Below the pieces are notes generated by a model. The model saw only the letters and a list, made by a program, of their open reading frames with translations. It had not been told where the DNA came from and ran no database searches. The position numbers and the translations under genes were made by a program. A stretch of DNA of 64,000 bases from Telopea speciosissima (Eukaryota; Streptophyta; Magnoliopsida; Proteales; Proteaceae), in assembly GCF_018873765.1 (NCBI RefSeq), contig NC_057918.1, positions 67,684,871-67,748,870 of the forward strand, in the 5' to 3' direction. Positions 47,725 to 59,619 of the stretch are shown in pieces. Within the stretch, counting starts at the first letter, position 1; each line of letters opens with the position of its first letter.

Positions 47725-47864
47725 ATATTTTTTGGTGGGCCTTGAGTAAGGGAGGATTAGCTTTTGTATGGATTGGTAATATTTTTCTCTCAGGTGTGCA
47801 ACCCAGCCTTGACTGCTTTCTCAAGAGAAAGGCAAAAATCTCCTTATTAGACTACAATCGTTAG

Positions 47865-48152
47865 ACGCGTTGGATTCAGCCGGATCATTACTCCAATCGA
47901 AAGTGGGAGTCCCCATTAGACTAATATCGTTAGACACTTATTCCAATCGAAAGTGGGACAACTAATATCGTTAGATCCCTTCTTTTTCTCTCCCCTGCGA
48001 AGCTTACATGTTCTAAATTTCTCTGTGAAGGTAAAGTAACAAGACTCGGGAAGATCTCTTCTACTCTTGCGAAAACCTAACCCTAATATTTAGATTTGAT
48101 TGCAACCTCAAATTTGCTTCTGAAGTAGTTTCAGTTCCTATTTACAGAAATC
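47865..48152 (+). promoter_or_regulatory. Promoter/5' UTR region of ESS2 with direct repeats
   Basis: ccaatcgaaagtggga occurs twice (near 47893 and 47943), each close to a 'atcgttaga' phrase that occurs three times (near 47867, 47926 and 47968). No clear TATA box, as is common for housekeeping genes. The repeats may be regulatory or just a local duplication. Confidence 0.4.
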
Positions 48153-49685
48153 ATGCTCTTATCACCGGGTCATTCTCCTCGCCACATCTCTTTCTCCCCT
48201 TCACCTGCTCCATCCGAGGGAATCCGAGAAAACCCTTGTGATTCATCGTCAATAAATCCTCCCAGAAACCCTAACAAGCGCCCCAAGGTCCTCGATGAGG
48301 ACACCTATGTCGCCGCCATAGAGAAGATCATCGAACGCGATTTCTTCCCCGATATTTCAAAGCTCCGTGATCGCATCGACTGGCTCGAAGCTGTTCGCAG
48401 TGGGGATCCTGTTCTAATCCGAGATGCCCAGTTAAAGATCTTGGAGCGACGAAGAGGCAAGGCTTCAAATTCCCATGCCGAAGGTAATAAGACTCGAACT
48501 CCTGGTTCTAATTTACGAACGCCCGGTTCGATTTTCTCGTTGAATTCTACTCCGTTTGATTTGGATAAAATCCCAATTCAAGCGGATGCCGAAGGCGAAG
48601 AATTCGTTGATGATTCGGTCGATGTTTCCTTGACGCTCGACGAGTTCTTCCGGCGTTATACAAGTGAAGATAATAACAGTTTTTCTAAGATCGTGGATAA
48701 AGTGAATCGGAAGAGGAAGGAGCGATTTGGGTATTTGATTGAAGGTGAGAAGGAGCAAATTAAGACAATTGAATCTGGAAAGAAAGACCAGATCACTGAT
48801 GGGTATGGGTCATCTGGTCAGCCTTTGAGCACGTTAGATGGTTGGAAATACACAGCAAAGAATCTGTTGATGTATAATCCAGCGGATCGTGGTGAAGTCC
48901 CTTTGACAGAGGCTGAGAAGGAAGTGAGACTTAAGGCTTTGACTAAAGAAATTAACCGCACAAACACTCGTTTTCATGGCAAAATGATGGATTCTAGGCC
49001 GAAAGAAGAAGAAGACACAGTTGCAGTTGTTTACGCACCCGTAGCTGGAGGAACCCCTGTTCCTATGTGGGATCGAGAAGCAGAGAGATCGAAGAAGTAT
49101 GATTTGGAAGATTTGAGGAAGACTCCAAACCCGTTCTACGTGGAATCAAACAAGATATCTGATAATGGGTATAACTATGTGAGAACACCATCCCCTGCAC
49201 CGGGTGTTGATGAATCACCTTTTATTACTTGGGGAGAGATCGAAGGGACACCATTGAGATTGGAAGCAGAAGACACTCCTGTGGGTATTGGTGGTAGCAG
49301 TGATGGGCCTCACTTTAGGATCCCATTCCCACCATCAAGAGATGTCAAGGCTCACACTTTGTCAAGGGAAGCTGCTCGTAAACTGAGGGAGAGGTCCAAA
49401 ATGTTTCAGAAGCCACCACTGCCATCACCTGTGACTGTGAGAGGGGGAAGTGCTAGTCCAAGTGTTCGGACGCTTTCTCCTGCTGCTCAGAAGTTTGTGA
49501 GGAATGCTATTGCAAATGCCAAATCTTCATCTTCTGTGGATGAAAGTCTTCGTGCTAGCTATCGTGGTGGAAGCCCAGCTGTAGGGACTCCCAAGGCAGG
49601 GAGGAGCTTGACAAGATTTGGAAGAGACGGGAGCTTGGACTCGAGGTCTCCATCTGTTAGAGAGGCCTCCAATCCTCCTTGGTGA
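48153..49685 (+). CDS. ESS2/DGCR14-family splicing-associated nuclear protein
   Basis: ESS2 (DGCR14, Es2) is a conserved eukaryotic nuclear protein found in catalytic spliceosomes. Here it is a single open frame of 510 residues, the usual plant length. The N-terminal signature DEDTYVAAIEKIIERDFFPD (about residues 48-67) is followed by LRDRIDWLEAV. The mid region has a charged stretch (KVNRKRKERFGYLIEGEKEQ) and WKYTAKNLLMYNPADRGEVP. The C-terminal half has FITWGEIEGTPLRLE, the sequence SREAARKLRERSK and a Ser/Arg/Gly-rich low-complexity tail. No intron is needed. The first Met is followed within a few residues by Ser/Pro-rich sequence before the domain and is the only sensible start. A C homopolymer of about 14 follows the TGA closely. 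No damage seen. Confidence 0.95.
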   Translation: MLLSPGHSPRHISFSPSPAPSEGIRENPCDSSSINPPRNPNKRPKVLDEDTYVAAIEKIIERDFFPDISKLRDRIDWLEAVRSGDPVLIRDAQLKILERRRGKASNSHAEGNKTRTPGSNLRTPGSIFSLNSTPFDLDKIPIQADAEGEEFVDDSVDVSLTLDEFFRRYTSEDNNSFSKIVDKVNRKRKERFGYLIEGEKEQIKTIESGKKDQITDGYGSSGQPLSTLDGWKYTAKNLLMYNPADRGEVPLTEAEKEVRLKALTKEINRTNTRFHGKMMDSRPKEEEDTVAVVYAPVAGGTPVPMWDREAERSKKYDLEDLRKTPNPFYVESNKISDNGYNYVRTPSPAPGVDESPFITWGEIEGTPLRLEAEDTPVGIGGSSDGPHFRIPFPPSRDVKAHTLSREAARKLRERSKMFQKPPLPSPVTVRGGSASPSVRTLSPAAQKFVRNAIANAKSSSSVDESLRASYRGGSPAVGTPKAGRSLTRFGRDGSLDSRSPSVREASNPPW

Positions 49686-49925
49686 TGTAGATTCCCCCCC
49701 CCCCCCCCGCCTCCTTTCCTTTTCTTTTGTTAAGCAAGCCATGCTTATCTCTTTTCTTATCACTGTTTGTGCATATGCGCATAGCCATATCCCTGAAAGT
49801 TTCTTGATTAATTTATGTACTAATGAATGAGCTCTTTTGCCATCATAACATCGTTTATTAACTTTTGAATTTGAAACAAATACTTTAGAGATTCAATAGA
49901 AAATACGTTACCATGCGATGCTAAT

Positions 49926-50110
49926 GTTGTTTTAAGATTTGAAGTCCTTCTCCTATGACTGTATACATTGTGGGCCATGTTTTCTAGATGATAGATGCTA
50001 AGGAGCTGCCTTCAAACGTTGTTGTAAGATTTGAAGTTCTTCTCTTACAACTGTATACATTGTGGGGCATGTTTTCTAGACGAGAGATGCTAAGGAGCTG
50101 CCTTCGTTCC
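49926..50110. repeat. Tandem duplication of ~93 bp, 3' of ESS2
   Basis: Two adjacent copies share gatttgaagt, ctgtatacattgtggg and gctaaggagctgccttc at constant spacing. The copies differ at about ten positions. Non-coding. Confidence 0.8.
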
Positions 50111-50238
50111 TAGATTGCTGCCTGACTTAACCAATATTTAGTCTCTCAGAGCACTTGGTACATCCATAGGCCTACATATGCTTTCTCTTATTAAGAGATA
50201 ATACACAACAACTATAGCCTTTGCCACCTGGAAATTAA

Positions 50239-51979
50239 GGCTCTCTATGGCAACGTTTCTGTGTTTTTTTGAGTGTTTTTGGGTCCGGCACAGTTTTATG
50301 TGTTTCTATGTTTTTTGAGCATTTCTGGGTCCTGAAATTCTGTATGGTAACACTGAAAAAAAAAAAAAGTTTCTGTAACTAAGAAGAAACAGAAAACTGT
50401 ATGGGTTGCACTTAACAGAATCATTTCTATTGTTTACCAAAAATTACGTAAAAGGCCACATACACCATAATTTTTATCCTTGTGGGTTTCTAAGAAAAAA
50501 AAAAATGCAAAACATCATGTGAGAAAACTAATTAAATTGTTTAGGTAGTACATCTATGAGTTTAAACCAGTTATTACAACTATATCTAGAGTAGAAATAA
50601 AACATAAACAAGAACAATTGATATACCATGAGCATTCAGCACAGCTTGTTCAGCCATCCAAAGATTAAAATCACTATCAAAAAATGAAAATATACTACTT
50701 TAAGCTTGAAGCTACCTAATAATTTAATAGTGTAGATCATAGGAAACAGTAGAACTCCAACGTTAAACCTTTCAAATCATTGTGGAATTTAATATATGTA
50801 TTGCTGAAAAAATCAAAACCATTAACCCCAGGGAACTCACAAATCTTGATAGATCAACTGGAAGGGATTGAAGAAAATGAAATTCATGACTAACAAAGAT
50901 TGAGCAGTGTGATGCTAAAGAACTTAGCCACATACCTAAAGGACAATCCAAAATTTCCTTAAATGGATCCGCATGTCCCTTACTGGCAATCCAAACAGTA
51001 CTCACAAAGTTCAGGTTCAGTGTCAAAATAGATTAAGATATGATGAATCAGTTCATCTCGTGAGAGAGCTACAGAGTGCATTTGGAAATACTATTGGAGG
51101 AGAACGCCATCATCAACTACAGTTGCTTCGAGTCCATTAGCTGGGAAAGGGATCCAGCAGTGAACCAAATTGTCCAGGAAATAACCAAAAATAATATCTA
51201 AATAATTAACGAACTGAAATTCTAATTAAGCCCATGCAAGCAGTGTCCAGAGTCTAAAATGAACTGAAGAAGCATAAACTGAATCACTGGAAAAACTGTC
51301 AACAATCAGATTTTCTTGAACCTGAAACCACATTAAAATACTTACTCCCTAAGACTGAGTATGATTTCTGCAAAATAAGGGAGCCGATTGTCCTCAAATC
51401 CGTCAGAACAGAGAATTGTTTCGACTAAGATTTATGAGCTTAAATAAGACTTCAACTGTTCTGCGAACGAATCTTCAAGAGAAGTAGTACAGGGATGGAT
51501 CGAAGTATCTGATGGTTGAAAAAAAATTTGGAAGAAATGTTCGTCGAATAGAAATTGAATTGGAGGAGAAAAGTCAATCTCGCATTCAAGCGGCGTACCA
51601 TGATCTGCAACTGCATTTCAGTAAATGCCAAAATTGGGGCCGGGATATTCAGTCTCCACCTTTCGGAGGTCAAGCACCAAGAGAGCACCAGAAATCAACG
51701 TAGAGTTGCAGATTGAGCAAGAAGGGTCATGGTATTCTTGCGAATGAAGAAAGTTTGTGAGGTTTTAGGGCAAAACATCACCTATTGTTTTGTTTTTCTT
51801 AGAAATTTCAATATTACCCTCATTAACTTAAGTGAGCATGGTGTTTCTCTAATGTGAGAAACATGATTTTGGTGTTTTTCAAATGGGGCCCAAAAGTGTG
51901 CCAAGTGCCTGGTTTGTTTGAAAAAAAAAAACTGGAAAAACACTAGAAATGTTTTTTAAGAACATTGCCATACAGAGCC
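50239..51979. mobile_element. PIF/Harbinger-like non-autonomous element
   Basis: 1,741 bp with ends GGCTCTCTATGGCAACGTT and its near-complement, and a 3-bp duplication TAA (50236-50238 and 51980-51982). The interior has only short frames without transposase motifs. Inverted similarity of the ends extends through T-rich sequence with tgtttttgggtcc. Confidence 0.7.
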
Positions 51980-51982
51980 TAA

Positions 51983-53307
51983 GAAACTGCAGAGAGTTGG
52001 CCATGATTTTCTTCTAAGCTGAGACACAAACCATGACCTCAATAGAATAATAACATTTGGGAAGGGGGGGCTTTTTTGGGGGGGTGGGGGGAGGAGTCCC
52101 AATTTGAACTTGTAAATCTTCAGGAACTAATTTTTATGTACAGGGCTACAAGTTAAACAAGAAACAGGGTACCTATAATGTGAACAAGAAAAAAAACAAA
52201 AACCAAATCATTAGCAGTCATGAAAAGTGATGTGAAACTGGAAATCAATGGCTGAAAAGAAGCCTTAATGGGGCATCAACATCAAGCTCAGTTTTGGGCT
52301 ATCTTGAGCTTTCTTTACCCACTTGTTTGATTCAAGAGCTTAAATAGTAGACAAGGTTTCCTCTCATTCGCAAGTTCATAGTTTGCTTCAATTTGTATTG
52401 AATTGGCAGTTTATTAGCTTTCAAGAACATCTATCTTCTTACATGCGAGAATGTAGATTCCTTTCTCTCATTTATGTAATTAAAACTATCTTAAAAGTCG
52501 GGATCAATTAATTTTCAACTTTTTCAGTACATGGGTGACAAATTCAACAGAATTCACCAGCCAAGGGACTTTAAAAATGAAACTCAATTGCCTGATTGTA
52601 CAAGATTTCATTATCTATAGTTGCAGAACTGAGACATTCTTTTGTTTTCAGAGAAAAATGAATCAGCTAATTTTACAGTAAGGCCATAGCACTAAAATTG
52701 GCTTGATCATGTTGATCATAACTATCTGCAAGTTCCAGGCTTGATAATTAAGAATTCACTGATTTAGTAACATACATAACAGCTACAGGCTTTTAGTTCT
52801 ATTGATGTTTAGAGACCAAGATATAAACATGGCCTTCAGGTATTATGTTTTCTAGTGTCCAAGTTCAGGATGAAAATATTCAGAAGCAAACTGTTGAGAT
52901 GAATAAATTAGCCTTCTCACATGAAGTTGTTCTGAACTAGTTTTCTTTGGATGATCCACAGATTCATCAAGTCCCTAGCTTCCCTGATAATAGTACCTCT
53001 CAGCTGATATGGAATCCATCCAACACTTGCATAATCCAGAAATACAGGTTCTCTTGTTCTCTTTGTTATATCATATCAGATAATGGGAAAAAAATAAAAT
53101 AGTACTGGATTGTGGTACGGATAAAAATCCTCGGCAATTTTTAAATCTTGTGATTCCATTCAGTGTGGGTTCCCCCGGCAAGGAAAAACCCATATTGGAA
53201 CCCGATATGAGGTTGACCCACCCTTTTTAGATCCCAAAATCTAACCAGTGACTGATGAATCCTCTCCCTGGTCCCCGATTTCAAAACCATTTCTCTGGTT
53301 CTTCTCT
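51983..53307. other. Spacer
   Basis: AT-rich, no gene or element recognised; a G-rich run lies near 52066-52095. Confidence 0.4.
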
Positions 53308-53315
53308 GTTGTTCT

Positions 53316-55218
53316 CAAGGTTCTAAAACTCGGGTTTCGACCAGCCAGAAATGGAGTTCGTCTCGATTTTGACCATATCTCGGTGGAAACCTGGGATTTT
53401 TCCCATTGATGGGAAGACCAAGTTTTCGACCCCAAAATAAGGTTTTTTAGGTTTGATTTTTTGCAGGTTGCTCATTTTTCACATTTTAAACACAATCCAT
53501 GAATTACATTCACCAAAAACTCACTGAGAATGGTACTTGTGGTTATTGACCCAAGTTTACTAATGTACGTGCTGATACGATACAAACACTAAAGTGGTAT
53601 TATAAAATTTATAATTAGTTCACATAATTATAAAGTACTTGAACCCTGAATAATACATTGAATCCAAATAAAACATTAAGATGTCTTTCTTCAATTCCAT
53701 GCGGAGTTTCTTAGTGGGTCTAATCCATGAGCAACGAACCACTGAAGATTGCGAAACCGTTCCTCCTAGGGGTGCAAGTTTGGCCATGTTGGCCCGAACC
53801 CGCCCTGAGCCCGAACAGGGTTTGGGCTGAGATATTTGGCCCTAAGGGCGGGTCAGGGCTAGAAATTTCTGGCCCTGAGTTAGGGTCGGGTCGGGTTAGG
53901 GTTGAGGCCTCGAGCTAAGCTTGGCCCGGCCCGGCCCGGCCCGACCCTGATTTAAGTTATACTGTAAAATATATATTGACAAAATTTATACATTATAAAC
54001 TTTAAATTTCACCCACATTTCTTTATATAATATATTATATATGAAGACAATAAGTGTTATAATATAATTTATTATATTGTTATTTTATGTAAGATTAATA
54101 ATGTTCTTCCCAGCCCATTCCAGCTCATGCATTTCTTTTCCCCCTCCCCATGATCAGGGCCAATCAGGGTCGGCCCGACCCGACCCTGAGGGCGGGTCAG
54201 GGTTGGATTTTTCTGGCCCTGAGTCAGGGTCGGGTCGGGCCTGGGCCCAGCTAAGGGGACTTAGGGTTGGGCTAGGGTTCTATAAAGCCCGGCCCAACCC
54301 GACCCTGTTGCAACCCTAGTTCCTCGGACTTCCTCCAAATGCACAACATATGTATCCTAGCGAACTGACACATGGAATTAACCAAAATGGAGAGAGCTGG
54401 TTCAACTAGAAAGTCCAAATTTTGAAAAAGTAACAATCAACTAATGGTATGTTGACCCAACCTAAAAAATAGAAGCTTAAAGAACAGGGAAAAAAATCTC
54501 CTATTTATCGAGAAAACATTTGTGGAGGAAAACAAGAACAACCATACATACAAAGAATGGTTATTCATAGCAAATCCCGCACCAAACCATCAAATGTTTT
54601 TTCTCCCTTGCTTCCCTCACATCCGAACTCGAGCAATACCTATAAATGAACTTAAAATAACTCTAACCCAGTTCCTAAAATCTTTTTAAAACCCTAGAAA
54701 TCCAAGAAGCTATCGAACAGGAGCACTAGAAAGCTCTCTGGAATCTCCGCAGGTCAAAATGAAGACCCAACAAAAAAAACTACTCAAACTAAACAAAATT
54801 AAAGATTTGCAGGAAAAAAAATCAAAATCTGAATTACCAACTCACCTGAATCTTCTGGTTCCAGTTATGATCAAACAGGTCGATGATTAGAACCAGCTCT
54901 TGCTAGCCAACCACCATTCCCGTGAATCACGACAACCTCTTCACCCATTTACATACATAAAATAATGCATACATGGGGAAAAGAATCAATCAAAACTCAT
55001 CTACATTGCTTTAGCTCTGAAAGGGGACTTTTTAAATCTAGAAAAAGTAAAGATTTTTAATTTGCTGGGACCTGGCCTCGACCATTTCCCTCTGGTTTTG
55101 ACTGAAACCGGGATGAAACGAGGGATTTTTAAAAGTTCCATGTTAACTCATTCGGAACTTGTCGAAACCGAGTTGTCTTGGCGGTTTCGACAGGTTTCGA
55201 CCGAGTTTTGATTCCATG
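53316..55218. mobile_element. hAT-like element of the CTCGGCGAGATCTCGG superfamily, copy D (diverged)
   Basis: 1,903 bp with a perfect 8-bp duplication GTTGTTCT (53308-53315 and 55219-55226). The left end CAAGGTTCTAAAACTCGG is shared with copies A-C. The subterminal motif here is of the ggtttcgacc/ggtttcgaca type instead of gagatctcg, marking a subfamily. A second hAT MITE (53767-54318) is nested inside. No transposase. Confidence 0.78.
53767..54318. mobile_element. hAT-type MITE, ends TAGGG(G/T)TGCAA, copy 1
   Basis: 552 bp; ends taggggtgcaag and its partner gttgcaaccct; the flanks gttcctcc and gttcctcg match 7 of 8. Interior arms are rich in ggcccggcccg and gggtcgggt with an AT-rich centre. 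Short frames inside are compositional. Sister copy, in opposite orientation, at 63062. Confidence 0.82.
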
Positions 55219-55280
55219 GTTGTTCTTACACAAAAATGGAATAAATAAATAAATTTTAACCTAAAATGTATATATTAAAT

Positions 55281-55466
55281 AAGGAAAGAGAATGCTACCT
55301 AGGTACATACGGTGTGCTGCCCCTACACCCAGACATGGGCGTGCAAAATGACCCTCGTCCCGGGGAAATTTCGCCTTTCCATGGGGGTGCGGCGGTCATT
55401 TCTCGCACCCTTGTGTCTAGGCACAGGGGCAGCGCACCACACATGCCTAGGTAGCGTTCTTTCTCA
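55281..55466. mobile_element. Hairpin MITE, CTACCTAGG arms
   Basis: 186 bp with a perfect 8-bp duplication TATTAAAT (55273-55280 and 55467-55474). gctacctaggtacatacggt pairs with the complement near 55430-55456. Core gcaaaatgaccctc. Confidence 0.82.
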
Positions 55467-55511
55467 TATTAAATAATTTAATGCATGTCATTTCTTACAA
55501 CAAAACTAGAA

Positions 55512-55676
55512 AAAATTTGGAAAAAGATCTCTACTTGGTGGTGTTTTCTACACCCTCTCATAGGCCACTGTGAGATGACGCCTCTGCTTCTTGGGTAGAT
55601 ACCCAGGCGTGCTCACTCATTGGCCCAGACGCTTATGCAGAGACCATGTGATCAAGTAGAGATCTCTTGCCCAAAT
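55512..55676. mobile_element. Hairpin MITE, AGATCTCTACTTG arms
   Basis: aaaaagatctctacttggtg pairs with tgatcaagtagagatctctt near 55650-55669. The centre has cactgtgagatgacgcctc, a diverged family core. Boundaries approximate. Confidence 0.6.
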
Positions 55677-56820
55677 TAACTTTTACCCGAATATATAATA
55701 TATTTAATGCAAATTATGATTCTTCAATACCCGGCCCGCTTTGAGCCCAATGGAGCCATGCCTAGGTTGAGCTTTGGGAACCCCGGGCTGGGCTTGGGTC
55801 TTCAAAACCCCAGCCCAGCACAGCCCAGTTGCGCCACTAATTAGAAGACAAGGTGTAAAATTGTTTATGATTTTAATTCTCCGCAATAGAAGTTGGAACT
55901 GTTAGAAATTCTTTGGGTTTTGTAAAAATCTAAACCAGTCTCCATACAGTGAATTAGAACACGATTGAATAAAAGAACGGGAAAAATAATGTGTACCTTG
56001 CACCCACGTATGTTGGAGAAGAGCGATATAGAATAATCCATAATCCTTTGTGTCGTCATCCTTCGCGAAGGAAACCTTAGTCAGGATCTTCTCCAGTCTC
56101 TTTTTCTCACACACACCTTTCACATTCTTGGTGGGAAGAACAAAGAATGAGATCAAGTGACTGTAGGGACCCTAATCATGTATTTGTAATAAAAACAAAC
56201 CCTAATCCAATATACATGAAAAAGATTAGTATACTTCCATTAACCTTAAGATAGTCCTAAACTAGGTTTTATGTCTATGGATCCGCACCAATAGATTAAG
56301 ATATAATTAATTAAGTTCAATATATTATGAAAATAACTTACAGTAATATACCCCTATCAGATAAGATCATGTTGTGGGATGTCACAAGAACATGTGATCT
56401 TTCCTCAAAACAGGCCTACAGAATTTTGACTGAGGAGAATGACCAAAACCTGTGGTCTTTGTCATTGTAAAAAATATGGAAATTACCACCGAGATCAAAG
56501 TTTATATACTTTCTCTAGATAGGTATTCAACTATTCTTGATGTCTTACCAAGTCAATCACTTTCACATGTTTGGAAAGCATCCATACTAAGGCATTGATA
56601 TTAGGGGCAATAAATGAAAATGACCCAAGTTTTCAAACTCCTAAGTACGGTGATTCAGTTAATAGAGAATCTCATTATTAATAGGTTTTGATACTAGGAT
56701 GAGATTCCTGAAATAGTCAAAAAGGCATTTAGGTCATCAACTCATCATTCATAGTTGGGTTCTTAGAGACGATGTAAGCTTTAGCAATGGAATCTTATTT
56801 CAGATTATTGTTGAGGTAGA
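55677..56820. other. Spacer, partly LTR-like
   Basis: ggcccg-rich, hAT-MITE-like debris at about 55725-55840, then AT-rich sequence. The 55870-56360 stretch has an LTR-like look but no confirmed ends. No gene. Confidence 0.3.
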
Positions 56821-56834
56821 AACAGTCTCTCCGC

Positions 56835-57170
56835 AAAGCCGGATCTTTGTCTCTTCTAATTTTTTGCCCTGCCTAGTTCCCCCGTTGCCTGTAATAAAGG
56901 GGCACAATGACCATCCTACCTTTGCCTGAACACGTTACTTGATTAGGGCCCACCTCCCTTATTACAAGCACTGGGGAACTGGCCAGGCAAAGAACTAGAG
57001 GAGATAATTTCTCGGATCATTATCACCTCCAATTCCCTCTAATCCATCACATAGGAGTTGAAATTATCACCTATCCACTGCCTGAACACACTGCCTAAGG
57101 TGGAGTAGAATGGTCATTTCAACTATTATGTGAGAGATTGGAGGAAATTACAGGGTGTCAAAATTGCAAG
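56835..57170. mobile_element. Two adjacent hairpin MITEs
   Basis: First, about 56840-57010: ctaattttttgccctgcctag pairs approximately with ctggccaggcaaagaactag. Second, about 57020-57170: cctccaattccctctaatcc pairs with the gattggagg region near 57130. Cores are cacaatgaccatcct and gaatggtcatttcaac. They are almost back to back; target duplications were not fixed. Confidence 0.6.
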
Positions 57171-57184
57171 AGACAAAAATTTTA

Positions 57185-57313
57185 ATTTCCCCCACGAAAC
57201 CTCTCCACAAAACGATTGTAAGGCTGCATTTATTATGACTATGACCCTCCCTAGACCCCTACTTGTATTGGCCGGAGCCTATTACATTGGTTAGCCGCCC
57301 ACCCCCAAAAAAA
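57185..57313 (+). mobile_element. Au-type SINE, 3' part
   Basis: cctctccacaaaacgattgt, then aaggctgca and tatgaccctccctagacccc match the well-known 3' half of plant Au SINEs. The segment ends cgcccaccccc followed by an A run (57307-57313). The Pol III promoter half is not visible. A similar phrase (agtctctccgcaaagc, near 56823) hints that a hairpin MITE landed in or next to a SINE. Confidence 0.55.
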
Positions 57314-59619
57314 TAGTGATTTCTTGGGGGTGGAATGCTTTTAATCTTATTTTATCTCTCAAACATTTGCTTTGGGCATGATATATTCGAAAAAAATTTC
57401 TTGTAAACCGCTGCCCGTAATGAAATAATCTCCTTCCCCTACCTTCGTGGGTCCGTAAATAGCCAAAAACCCCTTTTAATTGAGTGGGGATTCCATTTCG
57501 GCACTTGCGATTATGGGCAGCAGGAAAATTTTGTCCATGATATTCGAAGTGTATGGCCAGGTCCTGGGATCCAATCTAGCCTTTACTTTTTTTTATCTAA
57601 TCCTCCAATTATATTCTTTTCTCAAAAAAAAAGAAAAATCAAAGCTTGTATTATATATGAGAAAAATATTATTGTGTGGGCCTCCGAGCATGAATGCACG
57701 TGTTGGCCAACAAAAGTACATGCACAAGTGTCACACTGGGAAGGATTTCCTTCTTTTCATGGGGGCAACATAGTACTTTCGTGTGCTTCTGCGTCATTTT
57801 ATAATCAATTCTCATACATGGTGGATAAATCCAACTATAGGGGAAATGTCCTCTTCACTGGGGGCATAGGATGTGCCTAGACACATGGAACGGGGGGGTG
57901 AAATGATCGGCTCGCCCCCCTGAATGATCGAAATATGGTGCTCGTCTCACCTCATGTTCTTACACATTGCCTGCCCCCAACTATATTACCAGCTTTCAAA
58001 AACATTGGTTTAAGGCTTCATGTACGTCATGATAACTGCCACGTGGTAGGTCAAATGGGTGTCCACATTTATGGGCATGTAGGATCAAGATCCTATGCTA
58101 ACACACAGAGTTTCAAGTGATCTAATGGAACTAAAAAAAAACGGAACTATGCTGACATGACATGCTAGAGTCTTAAAATTAATATAAAAAAAATTGATAG
58201 TATACAACTTATTCCACTTCATTGACTGGAGTTAGAGATCGGAACTATGAAGGAGAGGACTGAGTATCATCTTTAGGCTAAAGACACTTGCTTCACACAA
58301 CCGAAAGTACATGAAGTAGAGTTAGCGAACAGATCGTAACGGTTGAACACTTGAAATGAAAGCAACCACTCATTGTAGGGGAGCGTTTAAATGAATTAAA
58401 AATGTGAATAATTGGAGGAGCTGAGTTGTGTTATCGGTCACTCTTCTTAAGATTGTAATCATCCACTATAGTGCAATATGGGTTTTTGCAAATCAACCTC
58501 CAAGATGAAATAGACTCTTAGATACAGTTATGTTGTGCTCATAGATGCCCTCTATTTATAAATGATAGATACACATTGGAAACACTTATTGAAGGGGAGT
58601 TAGGGGACTCAAAAGATGCGTCACTCGAAGAGAGAAGACAAATAAAAAAAAACACTTAGCCGTATTGACGTCCAATGCAATCTGGACGATGAACAATGAA
58701 GAATCACCAACGTTAATGATACTCATCGTATGTTGGTAAAACTCCACTAAATATCAAACATATTGTAAAGCATGTCACTAAGTTCTTTACAAATTCTGAA
58801 TTGGAACATATTGGTTTTACCAATGTCAGTAAATATAAATACAGATATAAGTCCGACCATCAGCAAAAAGAAACTACATACACACCAAGGCCTCGCCTTG
58901 CCACGGCTCAACACAAACATATGTGTGAAAATAAACCCTGAAATCCCAAGGAAGAGAGAATAGTGAATCTTTTTTCTTTCATGAAAACATATCAATGTGG
59001 TTTCCATTTTACTTTATGAACCTCACTCTAATCCCTTTCATAACCAATGTGTGACTAAGGATTTTTCACTCTTTTACTTTAGTACCATTAAGTTCAAAAC
59101 TTGTGGGAAACAAAAACTAGGAAAACCAAAAAAATGGTATTTTGAAACTTTGATATTTTCCTTTTATAAATGCTTTTAAACAACCATAAAGTTTTAAAAA
59201 TCTATTTGAAGCCAAGCTTTTAAAATAGGATTTTTTTCTCCGTACAAATATGGTTGATTACATTGAAGCTGTCATTATACCAATTCTTTGAAGAAAAAAT
59301 AGGGGACAATCTTTTTGTTAAATAGAGACAAAAATGGTAGTATAAAAAAAAAAACAAAAAACAATAATGTTAGTTTTCATAATTCTCTTTGTTTATATTG
59401 TCCATGTCAGATCGATTGTGATAGCTTAATAACCATGCATGATTATATATAGAATATCTATTTAAAATTATGATTAAAATCAAGTTGATAGTTGTAAAAT
59501 ATAAATGAAAAAGATGTCTATACATAGTTGTAGAATATCATTTGACCCTTATGTATAGGCATCTTCTTAAAATATAAATCTTGATCATTATCTGGGATTT
59601 TCTTTTACTAATCGTCGCT
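57314..59619. other. Spacer
   Basis: No gene recognised. A half-copy of the hairpin-MITE core (ggggggtgaaatgatcggctc) lies near 57892. The rest is AT-rich with unremarkable short frames. Confidence 0.35.

Noticed and set aside
53727-54319. Gly/Ser/Pro-rich frames repeated at 63046-63252
   Set aside because: They come from the GC-rich arms of hAT MITEs, present in both copies, with no domain.
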